A stretch of DNA of 64,000 nt from Pseudidiomarina woesei (GCF_001418345.1 NZ_LIPW01000001.1:62001-126000); one strand, 5' to 3'. Positions 26,331-35,798 are shown, counted from the stretch's first letter. Translations and numbers: made by a program. Notes: generated by a model from the letters alone, not told the origin.

Positions 26331-27686
26331 TTAACGAATACCCATACGGCGCAGAGCACCGGTTGAGAAATCGCTACGCTCTGGCTCAATGTCGAAGTCC
26401 ATGTATTCACTTTCTTCGTTAGCTAAGCCAAGCAAAATGTAACGACCAGAGTTTAAGTCGTACAGTGCTTCAGCAGCCATCCACGGAGTATCGTGGTAGT
26501 AGAACTGGGTGTTGTAGGCTTCTGCTACACGCCACAATTCGCCACGACCGTCATAATGGTCAATCACTGAGGCTGTCCAAGTATCTTCATCAATAAACAT
26601 ATGACGAGTTGCGTAAATGTGGCGTTCGCCATCTTTTAATGTGCCTTTTACTTCCCAAACGCGGTGTTTCTCGTAACGCACATAGTCTTGGTTCATGTGG
26701 CCAGGGCCAATGATGTCGTCATACGAAAGGTTAGTGTCCATCAACTTGTAGTTGTTGTACGGAATTAACATTTCTTTTTTGCCAACCAGTTCCCAGTTGT
26801 ATTTGTCTGGGGCACCGTTGAACATGTCTAAGCCGTCAGAAGTACGCAAACCGTCTGATGCTGTACCTGGACCGTCATAAGCAACCGATGGTGCTTTACG
26901 AACACGACGCTGACCGGCGTTGTATAACCATGCACGACGCGCTTCTTTGACTTGGTCAATCGTTTCGTGAACCAATAACACGGTACCGGTCATACGCGCT
27001 GGTGCTAATACTTCTTGTAAGAAATAGAACAACACGTTGTCGTCGGCAGACTCACGGCCAGTTTTTAAGTACTCAGGGAATACCAGTGATTCGCGCAGTA
27101 ATACCGGTACAAAGTCACCGTTTTCTAGCACTGGGAACTGGTTTACTAAGCGCTGTACAGCACCACCACGATAGCGAGTAATGTGGTTCCAGATAACTTC
27201 CAAGCCGTTTTGTGGTACTGGGAATGGAATGTGTTTATCAAAATTAGATAAGCCATTACCACCCGCAACCATTTCAGCGTTGACGGCGTTCTTTGCAATC
27301 ACGTCATACACTTCTTGTGGGTAAGCAGCGGTACGATGCGTTGGATAAACGTGCATTTTGTAATCTGGATACTTCTTAAACATAGCCATTTGGCCAGCAG
27401 AAAGAAGATCTTTATATTCTTCTAGGTTTGCAGCTGTAATGGTGTACAGCGGCTTTTCATCTGCAAATGGGTCAGCAGGGCGCTCAGGGATTTCGCCTTC
27501 GGCTTGCTTGCTGTAACCACCTGTCCAAGCAGGAATAGTGCCATCGGCGTTACCGGCGGTAACCGCGCCAACAGGCGTTAAATCATTTCCTAATCGTGCT
27601 GCTTCTTCAGGGCTAACTTTCGCCATGACACTTGCAGACACGACCGATAGCGCAAAAATACCGGCTTTTAGCATCATTTTATTCAT
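26331..27686 (-). CDS. DUF1329 outer-membrane lipoprotein-sorting-like protein
   Basis: A 451-residue exported protein: a signal peptide (to about residue 22, SVMA) followed by KVSPEEAARLGNDLTPVGA, the standard opening of DUF1329. The family shares a fold with LolB-like lipoprotein-sorting proteins and usually occurs with DUF1302, YCF48-like and RND/MMPL genes. Here it is divergent from the YCF48-like and RND genes, and no DUF1302 gene is present in the window. A role with them in moving a hydrophobic compound across the envelope is inferred. The start at 27686 has AAGGA nine bases upstream; the longer frame (27731) lacks this. Confidence 0.9.
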   Translation of the reverse strand: MNKMMLKAGIFALSVVSASVMAKVSPEEAARLGNDLTPVGAVTAGNADGTIPAWTGGYSKQAEGEIPERPADPFADEKPLYTITAANLEEYKDLLSAGQMAMFKKYPDYKMHVYPTHRTAAYPQEVYDVIAKNAVNAEMVAGGNGLSNFDKHIPFPVPQNGLEVIWNHITRYRGGAVQRLVNQFPVLENGDFVPVLLRESLVFPEYLKTGRESADDNVLFYFLQEVLAPARMTGTVLLVHETIDQVKEARRAWLYNAGQRRVRKAPSVAYDGPGTASDGLRTSDGLDMFNGAPDKYNWELVGKKEMLIPYNNYKLMDTNLSYDDIIGPGHMNQDYVRYEKHRVWEVKGTLKDGERHIYATRHMFIDEDTWTASVIDHYDGRGELWRVAEAYNTQFYYHDTPWMAAEALYDLNSGRYILLGLANEESEYMDFDIEPERSDFSTGALRRMGIR

Positions 27687-27778
27687 TGTGCTTTTTCCTT
27701 GTTGTTCTTCATATGCATGCTTTACTTGCATAAAGCTACATCAAAACGAAACAAATTTAAATCACCATCTGACACTAG

Positions 27779-27803
27779 CCTTACAACCTTGTTCGTTGTA
27801 AGG
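27779..27803. promoter_or_regulatory. Palindromic operator candidate
   Basis: Perfect 9-bp inverted repeats CCTTACAAC and GTTGTAAGG are separated by 7 bp, in the 222-bp gap between the divergent DUF1329 and YCF48-like genes. There is no T run, so it is more like a dimeric regulator site than a terminator. The regulator is unknown. Confidence 0.45.
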
Positions 27804-27807
27804 TATC

Positions 27808-27824
27808 AGCTGGTTTGACCTCTA
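27808..27824 (+). promoter_or_regulatory. FadR-like site candidate
   Basis: AGCTGGTTTGACCTCTA keeps the two TGGT/GACC half-sites of the FadR consensus and resembles a FadR site of E. coli fadL. It lies five bases after the palindrome in the same divergent promoter region. Some positions differ, and Alteromonadales often use PsrA instead, so this is tentative. Confidence 0.25.
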
Positions 27825-27908
27825 GTTATTTTTCCATAGCATGTATCGCGAATTGGAAATTTGCAACTATTTACAAGATATAAGACTCAGAATTTTTACG
27901 AGGGTTCC

Positions 27909-29075
27909 ATGATAAAAGCGACAGCTTGCGCTGGTGCACTTGTCGTAGCTGCCTTGCACGGCGCTCCGGCACTCGCAAATAGCGACACAATCACTGATTA
28001 TGAGGTGATTTATGCGCCGGCAATGAAAGCCGCAAAAGCACCACGTACAGTGCTTACTGAAATTACCCAAACATCTAGCTCTACCATAGCCGTGGGTGAC
28101 TATGGCGTGGTTCTATACCGCGATAATGCTAGTAGTGATTGGCAACAAGCTGATGTGCCAACTAGCGTACTATTTACCTCCGTTGATTTTATTGACGACC
28201 AACATGGTTGGACCGCAGGGCACCATGGCGTGATCGCCGGGACAACGGATGGCGGTAAAACTTGGCAACTGCAATTAGATGGATTTCAGTTTATTGACTT
28301 ACAAATTGCACACTTTCAGCAACTTGTAGACGAACTCACAGCCAAGCAAGAGCAGTTTGATGGGTCAGACCCTGACGCAGAAGATGACATTCTGTATGCT
28401 TTAGACAACGCTCTGTTTTTATTGGATACCGCAACATTTGCTAAAGAAGATGGCCCAACTAAACCATTTCTAGATATTCGCGCATTAAGTAAAGATGTCA
28501 TTCTGGCGGTGGGAGCATATGGCACTTTAATCCGTTCAGTCGATGGTGGCGAGAGCTGGCAAATTCTTGATGAACGTGTCGAAAATCCAGATGGTTTCCA
28601 TTTAAATGCGTTAGCTAGTGATGGCGAATTTGTTTATATCGCAGGTGAATCAGGGCAAATTTTTCGTAGTGCCGATCAAGGTGACAGCTGGGAGCTAATG
28701 GACTCGCCATATAATGGCTCGTTTTTCGGTTTGCACATAGATGCGAGCGAGCGTTTATGGGTGGTTGGTTTGCGCGGTAATATCTTTGTCAGCTCGGATC
28801 AAGGTGACAGCTTTACTCAAATTAAGTTAGACGACGCGGTGAATATCAACGCAATTGTTGATGCGCCAAATGGTGGCGTCTACTTGGTTGGCAACGCAGG
28901 TGTTATCGGTTGGGTTGATGCCAATGGCAACATCGAACAAATGACCCATAGCTCTGGCGCCGCGTTAACTGACCTAGTTGCTCATGGCGACGGCCGTTTA
29001 ACGTTGGTTGGCCAACGTGGTGTGCTTGAAATTGCCGATTTTGCCACCGAAGCAGCTGCACAAGCTCAAGAATAA
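27909..29075 (+). CDS. YCF48-like/BNR beta-propeller exported protein
   Basis: A 388-residue protein with a signal peptide (to about residue 24, PALA) and repeated beta-propeller blades of YCF48/BNR type: GDYGVVLYRD, AGHHGVIAGTTDGGKTW, GAYGTLIRSVDGGESW, AGESGQIFRSADQGDSW, GLRGNIFVSSDQGDSF. A roughly 50-residue helical insert (QQLVDELTAKQEQFDGS) interrupts the blades near 135-185. GAGGG precedes the ATG at 27909; the frame is open further upstream but lacks such a site. The RND transporter gene follows after 15 bp, so it is presumed a periplasmic partner of that transporter. Confidence 0.88.
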   Translation: MIKATACAGALVVAALHGAPALANSDTITDYEVIYAPAMKAAKAPRTVLTEITQTSSSTIAVGDYGVVLYRDNASSDWQQADVPTSVLFTSVDFIDDQHGWTAGHHGVIAGTTDGGKTWQLQLDGFQFIDLQIAHFQQLVDELTAKQEQFDGSDPDAEDDILYALDNALFLLDTATFAKEDGPTKPFLDIRALSKDVILAVGAYGTLIRSVDGGESWQILDERVENPDGFHLNALASDGEFVYIAGESGQIFRSADQGDSWELMDSPYNGSFFGLHIDASERLWVVGLRGNIFVSSDQGDSFTQIKLDDAVNINAIVDAPNGGVYLVGNAGVIGWVDANGNIEQMTHSSGAALTDLVAHGDGRLTLVGQRGVLEIADFATEAAAQAQE

Positions 29076-29090
29076 AGGAATTATAGCCGT

Positions 29091-31424
29091 ATGACTGATA
29101 AGTCGATTGAGTCAAACAGCGTGTGGTTAGAGCGCGCGCTATTCAACTTCCGCCCGTTGTGGTTTGTTATATTCGCAGCATTAACTGCGTTTTTGGCATG
29201 GCATGCAAGCCAGGTGCGTCCTGAAGCAAGCTTCACCAAAATGATTCCAACTCAGCATGAATTTATTCAAAATTATTTTAAGCACCAAGAAGACTTGGCC
29301 AGCTTAGGTAACGTGGTTCGTATTGCGGTTGAAACCACCGAAGGGGATATTTTTACCGCTGAGTTTCAAAAAACCTTGCAAGAAATAACCGACGAAGTGT
29401 TCTTTATTCCGGGCGTAAACCGCAGCGGTTTGAAAAGTATTTGGACGCCAAATGTCCGCTGGAGCGAAGTTACCGAAGAGGGATTTGTCGGCGGGCCTGT
29501 CATACCGGACAACTGGGACGCTTCTGAGCGCTCTCTAGAACAACTACGCACCAACGTGCTGCGTTCAGGCGAAGTGGGGAACTTGGTGGCGAATAACTTC
29601 AAGTCAGCACTTATTTTAGTGCCACTGAATGAAGTGAACCCAGACACGGGTGAAGCGCTTGACTACCAGCAATTTTCACAACAGCTTGAAGAGCGAATTC
29701 GCGACAAGTATCAGTCTGACTCGGTAAAAGTTCATATTACCGGTTTCGCTAAAGTTATTGGCGACCTCATTGAAGGTGCTTACCAGGTCGGTTTATTTTT
29801 CGTTATCGCGATTGTCATTACGTTGTTGATGCTGTTTTGGTACAGCCGCTGCTGGCGTAGTGCTTTTGCGGTATTGTCGTGCTCTATTATCGCCGTTGTT
29901 TGGCAGTTGGGTATTATTGAGCTAATTGGCTCAGGTATTAACCCGTACTCAATGCTGGTGCCGTTTTTGGTGTTCGCTATTGGTGTTAGCCATGGCGTAC
30001 AGATCATCAACGCGATTAGTAACAACCGCGTTGATGGCCATGACAAATTTGCAGCTAGCCGTTTAGCGTTTCGTTCGCTTTATATTGCCGGTTTAACCGC
30101 GTTGGTTTCTGATGCTATTGGCTTTACTACCCTGATGGTTATCGACATTGAAGTTATTCAAGAGCTCGCCATTGCAGCCAGTATTGGTGTTGCCGTTGTG
30201 GTATTAACCAACTTGGGGCTGTTGCCAATTTTAATGTCTTATACTGGCGTTTCAGCCAAAGGCGTTGCCTACACAGGCGAGGCTCGTGGCGAGCAACACC
30301 CCGTATTGGCTTTCTTTGGTCGTTTTTCGCAGCCTAAATGGGCCTATAGCGCCATTATTGTGGCGTTAATCGGTTTAACTTGGGGCTTGGTCTACAGCCA
30401 ACAAATGAAAATTGGTGACCTAGACGCTGGTGCGCCTGAGTTGCGCCCAGACAGCCGTTACAACCTGGATAATAAATTCATTGTTGATAATTACAGTTCA
30501 AGTACTGATATCTTTGTTGTTATGGCGGAAACCGCGCCTAGCCAGTGTATTGCTTATGACAATCTAGAAGTCATGGACCGTTTTAGTTGGCATATGGAAA
30601 ACACCCCAGGCGTACAAGACGTGAAGTCTGTGGTTTATGTGGCGAAAATGGGCTCTTACGGCTTGAACGAAGGCAACTTGAAATGGTTTAGCTTAAACCG
30701 TAATCAATACGTGCTGAATGCAAATACCAATCGTACGCCGCCAGGGTTGATTAACCCTGATTGTTCAATGGCGCCGATTATTATTTACCTGAATGACCAT
30801 AAAGCTGAAACGCTGCAAACTGTGGTTGCTTCAGTAAATGCGTTTAATCAGCAATACCAACAAGAGGGCCTAGAACTGCTTATGGCAGCGGGTAACTCGG
30901 GTATTGAAGCGGCCACCAATTCGGTTATTGAAGGCGCGCAAACCAAAATGTTGTTGTGGGTTTACGGCGTAGTTATTGTGCTGTGTTTAATTACCTTCCG
31001 CAGCATTCGTACGGTAACCTGCATTATATTGCCGCTAATGCTCACTACGGTAATGAGCCAAGGCTTAATGGCCGTATTGGGTATTGGTGTGAAAGTTGCG
31101 ACCTTGCCGGTTATTGCACTTGGTGTGGGTATTGGCGTGGACTATGGTATTTATATTTACACCAAAATTCGCGAAGGCCTAGCCCAGGGAATGCACTTAA
31201 ACGACAGCTATAAGTACGCCTTAGAAAATACCGGTAAAGCGGTTGGTTTCACCGGTTTAACGCTAGCTATTGGGGTGGCAACCTGGATCTTCTCGCCAAT
31301 TAAATTCCAAGCGGATATGGGTATTTTGCTGACCTTTATGTTCTTATGGAACATGTTAGGAGCTATGATACTGATTCCAGCCTTTGCGCGCTTTTTCGCG
31401 CGCTTTGGCAAGCAAATTCACTAA
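29091..31424 (+). CDS. RND-superfamily (MMPL-type) transporter
   Basis: A 777-residue inner-membrane protein with the RND layout. One N-terminal membrane helix is followed by a periplasmic loop, helices 2-6 (about 225-400, with IGVSHGVQIINA in the conserved region), a second helix and loop (about 410-610), and helices 8-12 (about 620-770, with GVGIGVDYGIYI). It is of the MMPL/HpnN-like short type, lacking a full tripartite AcrB docking domain. Members move lipids or hydrophobic compounds. It is linked to the YCF48-like gene 15 bp upstream and ends directly against the convergent GMC gene. Confidence 0.9.
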   Translation: MTDKSIESNSVWLERALFNFRPLWFVIFAALTAFLAWHASQVRPEASFTKMIPTQHEFIQNYFKHQEDLASLGNVVRIAVETTEGDIFTAEFQKTLQEITDEVFFIPGVNRSGLKSIWTPNVRWSEVTEEGFVGGPVIPDNWDASERSLEQLRTNVLRSGEVGNLVANNFKSALILVPLNEVNPDTGEALDYQQFSQQLEERIRDKYQSDSVKVHITGFAKVIGDLIEGAYQVGLFFVIAIVITLLMLFWYSRCWRSAFAVLSCSIIAVVWQLGIIELIGSGINPYSMLVPFLVFAIGVSHGVQIINAISNNRVDGHDKFAASRLAFRSLYIAGLTALVSDAIGFTTLMVIDIEVIQELAIAASIGVAVVVLTNLGLLPILMSYTGVSAKGVAYTGEARGEQHPVLAFFGRFSQPKWAYSAIIVALIGLTWGLVYSQQMKIGDLDAGAPELRPDSRYNLDNKFIVDNYSSSTDIFVVMAETAPSQCIAYDNLEVMDRFSWHMENTPGVQDVKSVVYVAKMGSYGLNEGNLKWFSLNRNQYVLNANTNRTPPGLINPDCSMAPIIIYLNDHKAETLQTVVASVNAFNQQYQQEGLELLMAAGNSGIEAATNSVIEGAQTKMLLWVYGVVIVLCLITFRSIRTVTCIILPLMLTTVMSQGLMAVLGIGVKVATLPVIALGVGIGVDYGIYIYTKIREGLAQGMHLNDSYKYALENTGKAVGFTGLTLAIGVATWIFSPIKFQADMGILLTFMFLWNMLGAMILIPAFARFFARFGKQIH

Positions 31425-33059
31425 TTAGTGTTGTTGGGCGTCGGCTAAAATAAAGTCGGCGCCCACATCTGCTATCACCATGGTTGGTGCGTTGGTATTG
31501 CCGCTAAGAACCGTCGGCATAATAGATGCATCAATAACACGCAAACTTTCTACACCGTTAACGCGTAGCTGAGGATCAACGACAGCGTCTGTGTCATTAC
31601 CCATTCGGCAGGTGCTGGTGGGGTGATAAATTAAGCCTAGGTTCTGCTCTATTTTTTGCAAAAGCTCGTCATCATTCGCCGTTGGACCAGGCCAAATTTC
31701 GCCACCATTGTGTTCTGCCAACGGTGCCTGCGCCATAATTTCCCGTACTTTTTTTACACCGTTTAAGAGTGCAGTGCGGTCGGCTTCATTGTCTAAAAAG
31801 TTATAGGTAAAGTAAGGTTTATCGGCGGCATCAGCGCTATTTAGTTTAAGTTCACCACGCGCTTGTGGGCGCAGTACGCATACATGGCATGCATAGCCGT
31901 TGGTTAGCGCAGGCCCAATATCCCAGCCGCTATCGTTAAACCGTGTAGATACAAAATGCAGTTGCAAGTCGGGTTCTTTTACCTGCTCAGAGCTACGAAT
32001 AAAGCCGCCTGTTTCGGCTGGGGGAACCGCAAGCGCGCCGCGCTTTTTAAACGCATATTGCCACAGCGCGGCGCTCATTTTGGCTAAACCAATAGGCGCC
32101 AGACTAATACCGTCTTTCTTACGGTTTTTATAGTGCACCATCACGTCTACATGCTCTTGTAAGTTTTGCCCAACTTGTGGGCTATCGGCAACAAGAGGAA
32201 TACCAAACTCAGCTAAGTGGCTGGCTGGGCCAACCCCCGACAGCATTAACAGCTGTGGCGAATTGATGGCACCGCCACTAAGAATCACTTCATGGCGAGC
32301 CGTGGCAATATAGCTACGGTTTTTGTGGCGGAATTGAACGCCGCAGGCTTTCGGGCGTTGGCCATGATGTTCAAACACAACTCGCTCTACTAAGCTGTTG
32401 GTCAATACGGTTAAGTTTTTACGTGCTAATGCAGGTTGTAAGAAAGCCTTTCGCACACTCCAACGTTGGTTGTTGTGAATGGTAAATTGAAAAGGGCCCA
32501 CGCCCTCTAGAGTTTCACCGTTAAAGTCGGCGTTGTAGGGAATGCCAGCAGCAACGCCGGCGTCAACAAACAAGCGTGCGGCAGCAAAGTGGGTAGGTAC
32601 GTCACTAACATGCAGCGGCCCCTCAGCACCATGAAATGCGTTTGCCCCGCGCTGATTGTTCTCAAGCTTTTTAAAGCGCGGCAGAATATTTTGCCAAGCC
32701 CAGTCAGCCGAACTAACAGCCGCCCAATGGTCATAGTCACTCGGTAAACCGCGGGTATAAATCATGGCGTTGATCATACTACTACCGCCCAGGCCTTTGC
32801 CGCGTGGGGTATAAAACCCCTTACCAGAACGCAGCGGTGCGGGGTCTTTGCTACGAAATAGCCAATTAAACTTGCGGCTATGCATAAAGCGAATGACGCC
32901 ACCTGGCATGTCGCTAAAAAATGATTGCCCGTTACCGCCAGCTTCAATAAGCGCTACGCGATAATTACCACACTCACTAAGCCGATTAGCGAGTACGCAG
33001 CCGGCACTACCGCCGCCGACAATGACATAGTCAAAATGTAGGTTAGAGGCTTTGAACAT
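31425..33059 (-). CDS. GMC family oxidoreductase
   Basis: A 544-residue FAD enzyme of the glucose-methanol-choline family. The N-terminal VIVGGGSAGCVLANRL motif, the GGSSMINAMIY region and the C-terminal active-site part with HPTSTCRMG and VDASIMPTVLSGNTNAPT are all present. It is closest in feel to choline/alcohol dehydrogenases; the substrate is unproven. Starts at 33074 or 33059 both overlap sbcB, and 33059 gives the more typical N-terminus. Its stop abuts the RND stop with no base in between. A link with the DUF1329/RND system (oxidation of a hydrophobic alcohol) is speculative. Confidence 0.88.
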   Translation of the reverse strand: MFKASNLHFDYVIVGGGSAGCVLANRLSECGNYRVALIEAGGNGQSFFSDMPGGVIRFMHSRKFNWLFRSKDPAPLRSGKGFYTPRGKGLGGSSMINAMIYTRGLPSDYDHWAAVSSADWAWQNILPRFKKLENNQRGANAFHGAEGPLHVSDVPTHFAAARLFVDAGVAAGIPYNADFNGETLEGVGPFQFTIHNNQRWSVRKAFLQPALARKNLTVLTNSLVERVVFEHHGQRPKACGVQFRHKNRSYIATARHEVILSGGAINSPQLLMLSGVGPASHLAEFGIPLVADSPQVGQNLQEHVDVMVHYKNRKKDGISLAPIGLAKMSAALWQYAFKKRGALAVPPAETGGFIRSSEQVKEPDLQLHFVSTRFNDSGWDIGPALTNGYACHVCVLRPQARGELKLNSADAADKPYFTYNFLDNEADRTALLNGVKKVREIMAQAPLAEHNGGEIWPGPTANDDELLQKIEQNLGLIYHPTSTCRMGNDTDAVVDPQLRVNGVESLRVIDASIMPTVLSGNTNAPTMVIADVGADFILADAQQH

Positions 33060-34476
33060 AGCGGTACAGGTCATTGAGCAAGCGCATGGCTTTGGTGTTT
33101 TCGGCGTTCATGACACTAGCATTTTCAAGCTCAAGCATAAACTGCTCGGCGCTGAGAGCTTTCGCTGGTGGTGACATTAATCGTTGTTGGCAGAAGCTAC
33201 GCCAGCGCTGTAACTCGCTATCATTCAAGGTGGCAGGGTAGTTGCGCGCGCGGTAGCGGAATAGCATTTCGGGTACGCGTTTGTCGGCAAAATTAAGTTC
33301 TAAACCAGCTAGTTGATCGGGCTCTGTGGCACGAATGATTGCCATGTTAGACCGGTCTTGATCACTGAAGAAGTCACCGCTATAGAGCATTAAATCGGGG
33401 TCGTGGTTGGGTTCAAACTCTCGGGCATGACAGGCCGCATTAATGATGCGTTCACGCAAGTTTGGGTCAGCTATTAATTGCTGGCGATGGCGTTCGCACT
33501 GTTCAAAGTCAATGGCCCAACGCTGTTGCGCAGCTTCGTCTATTACTTTGATGGGAGCAACAAACGGGCATTTGTTTACCGCAAATTGGCCGCCTCCGAA
33601 AGGTTCTATGCCTTGGTCGGCAAGTTCGCTGCGGCGGGTAAATCGCCGTTCGATGAGCTGCGCGTCGTCGAGCGAAGCGATAGTACTTGGATCACAGCGC
33701 AAATCCCAATACACCACAGTATTTGGCTGCTCCGGGTGGTATGCCAATGGCATAATCACGCTAAGGTAGCCATTATGGGCGCCATAAAATGGGCTGATAT
33801 GCGCCAGTGGTGTAAATTGGGTTAATTGAATTTGTTGGCTTACTGCTTGTTTGCGTCGTAGCCCGAACGCGTAATCAAATAGCCGTGGTTGAGCTTCTTT
33901 AACTTTCTTTGCAACCGCCATAGTGGCGTAAACGTCAGACATCGCGTCGTGCGCTTGACCATGCTCAATACCGTTGGCACGGGTTAAATCTTCAAGTTTC
34001 ATGCTCACCCGGCCATCGTCGTGAAAGGGCCATTCGATACCCTCGGGACGCAATGCATAACAGGCTCGCATTAAGTCAATTAAGTCCCAGCGGCTGTTAT
34101 TGTTTTGCCAGGTGTGCGCATAAGGGTGAATAAAATTGCGGTAGAACAAATTGCGTGTTACTTCATCGTCAAAGGCAATATTGTTGTAGCCCACAATCAC
34201 GGTTTCTGGTTCACTCATTTGCGCCACAATTTTTTCAGCAAATGCCGCTTCACACATACCCTGTGCCAAGGCATGTTGCGGCGTAATACCGGTAATGAGC
34301 ACGGCTTGTGGATGTGGCAAAAAGTCAGGCGTTGGCTGGCTATAAATGGTTAGCGGGCGGCCAACCGGTTCAAAATCAAGGGTGGTTCGAAGCCCTGCGA
34401 ACTGGGCGGGGCGGTCAATTTGCGGATTTGCACCCCAGGTTTCGTAATCGTGCCAGTAAAACGTTGGCTGAGTCAT
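33043..34476 (-). CDS. sbcB: Exodeoxyribonuclease I
   Basis: A 477-residue 3'-5' single-strand DNA exonuclease of recombination and mismatch repair. The DEDD exonuclease domain (about 1-200) starts TFYWHDYETWGANPQIDRPAQF and has the acidic motifs, including HDAMSDVYATMA. The SH3-like and C-terminal helical domains follow (VNKCPFVAPI, then YRARNYPATL). Length equals the E. coli enzyme (475). It overlaps the downstream GMC gene by 17 bp. The upstream region (34477-34796) is a repeat-rich gap. Confidence 0.95.
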   Translation of the reverse strand: MTQPTFYWHDYETWGANPQIDRPAQFAGLRTTLDFEPVGRPLTIYSQPTPDFLPHPQAVLITGITPQHALAQGMCEAAFAEKIVAQMSEPETVIVGYNNIAFDDEVTRNLFYRNFIHPYAHTWQNNNSRWDLIDLMRACYALRPEGIEWPFHDDGRVSMKLEDLTRANGIEHGQAHDAMSDVYATMAVAKKVKEAQPRLFDYAFGLRRKQAVSQQIQLTQFTPLAHISPFYGAHNGYLSVIMPLAYHPEQPNTVVYWDLRCDPSTIASLDDAQLIERRFTRRSELADQGIEPFGGGQFAVNKCPFVAPIKVIDEAAQQRWAIDFEQCERHRQQLIADPNLRERIINAACHAREFEPNHDPDLMLYSGDFFSDQDRSNMAIIRATEPDQLAGLELNFADKRVPEMLFRYRARNYPATLNDSELQRWRSFCQQRLMSPPAKALSAEQFMLELENASVMNAENTKAMRLLNDLYRYVQSL

Positions 34477-34547
34477 GAATTGTCCGTGATTCCGGTATGT
34501 TAAATTATGTTCTCAATTTAACTGAATCTTGCGGTTAGAGCAAAGGC

Positions 34548-34779
34548 GTTATTCGTGCGCTGCGCTGTTCGTCCGCTGCGCTGTTCGTCCGCTCCGCTGT
34601 TCGCGCGCTTCGCTGTTCGTTGCTCGTGGTTACGATGAACGTTATGTGTGTGTCGACCGCTGCGCTTGTCGTTATTCGAAAAACAATTCAAACTAAAACA
34701 AGGCTAACCAATAACGAATAACGAACCACGAACCACGAACAGTGCGCAGCACGGACGAACAGCGAAGCGCACGAATAAC
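34548..34779. repeat. Long inverted-repeat element upstream of the peptidase gene
   Basis: Arms at 34548-34575 and 34752-34779 are reverse complements at 27 of 28 positions, separated by 176 bp. The left arm leads into four 16-bp tandem copies. The right side contains degenerate 7-bp words (AATAACG, AACCACG). No open reading frame or transposase occurs inside, so it resembles a small non-autonomous or slippage-born element. It ends 17 bp before the ATG of the isoaspartyl peptidase gene. This element occupies most of the 320-bp gap between sbcB and that gene. Confidence 0.8.
34555..34618 (+). repeat. Four tandem 16-bp copies
   Basis: Units of the type GTCCGCTGCGCTGTTC occur at 34555, 34571, 34587 and 34603, differing by one to four bases. 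Reverse-complement copies are found at about 34733-34774. Confidence 0.85.
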
Positions 34780-34796
34780 GAACAACGAGGTACTTA

Positions 34797-35798
34797 ATGA
34801 AACGATTACTATTAACAGCCGCACTAGCACTAGCCACAGGGCAAGCCGTTGCCGCAGATAATTTCGCCATCGCCATTCACGGTGGTGCCGGAACCATTAC
34901 CCGTGACAGCATGACGCCAGAGCGTGAAGCCCAGTATGAAGCCAAACTGCAAGAAGCTGTAAACGCCGGCTATGCCGTGTTGGAAAAAGGTGGCGACAGT
35001 ATGGACGCCATTGTTGTGGCTATTCAAATTTTGGAAGACTCACCGTTATTCAATGCCGGTCGTGGCGCCGTGTATACCTGGGAAGGGCACCATGAATTAG
35101 ACGCCTCTATTATGAACGGTGCGACGCGTGAAGCCGGTGCTGTGGCAAGCGTTAAAACCGTTAAAAGCCCAATTGCGTTGGCGCGAGAGGTCATGGAAGA
35201 GTCGGTGCACGTTATGCTCAGCGGCGAAGGGGCGGAAGCTTTTGGTAAGCAGCAAGGGCTTGAGTTGGTGGATAACAGTTATTTTAACACCGACGCGCGC
35301 TTCAAAGCCCTGCAGCGCATGAAAAAACAAGTGGGCAACCCGCAAGATAAAACTGCGTGGGCGCACATGGATGATAACTTTAAGTACGGTACCGTTGGTG
35401 CTGTTGCGCTTGATAAACACGGTAACTTGGCCGCCGGCACATCTACTGGCGGCATGACGGGTAAGCGTTGGGGCCGAATTGGTGATGCGCCGATTATTGG
35501 TGCCGGTACTTGGGCTGACAACGATAGTTGTGCCGTGTCTGCCACTGGGCATGGTGAGTATTTTATTCGCTACCATGTGGCTGCGGATGTCTGTTCACGC
35601 ATGAAGTATCAGCAATTAGACGTGGTAAAAGCTGGTGATACGGTGATTCATGACGTGTTGTTACCGGCTGGCGGTACGGGCGGTGTGATTATTGTCGATA
35701 AAGATGGCAATGTTCATATGCCGTTTAATACGGAAGGTATGTACCGAGCAAAACGCCAAGCTGGCGGCCAAGCGGAAGTTGCGATTTATAAAGATTGA
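34797..35798 (+). CDS. iaaA: Exported isoaspartyl peptidase/L-asparaginase
   Basis: A 333-residue Ntn-hydrolase of the plant-type asparaginase family, cleaving isoaspartyl dipeptides and asparagine. A signal peptide (MKRLLLTAALALATGQAVAA) precedes the domain start FAIAIHGGAGTI. Self-cleavage occurs before the nucleophile Thr at about residue 199 (YGTVGAVALD), and GTSTGGMTGKRWGRIGD provides the substrate site. Most bacterial homologs such as E. coli IaaA are cytoplasmic, so the signal peptide implies a periplasmic role. The promoter region has been replaced or crowded by the repeat element ending 17 bp upstream; the ribosome binding site is GAGG. Confidence 0.9.
   Translation: MKRLLLTAALALATGQAVAADNFAIAIHGGAGTITRDSMTPEREAQYEAKLQEAVNAGYAVLEKGGDSMDAIVVAIQILEDSPLFNAGRGAVYTWEGHHELDASIMNGATREAGAVASVKTVKSPIALAREVMEESVHVMLSGEGAEAFGKQQGLELVDNSYFNTDARFKALQRMKKQVGNPQDKTAWAHMDDNFKYGTVGAVALDKHGNLAAGTSTGGMTGKRWGRIGDAPIIGAGTWADNDSCAVSATGHGEYFIRYHVAADVCSRMKYQQLDVVKAGDTVIHDVLLPAGGTGGVIIVDKDGNVHMPFNTEGMYRAKRQAGGQAEVAIYKD

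Noticed and set aside
34477-34796. Insertion sequence between sbcB and the peptidase gene
   Set aside because: No transposase frame, and the inverted arms are not bounded by a visible target duplication; reported as a repeat only.
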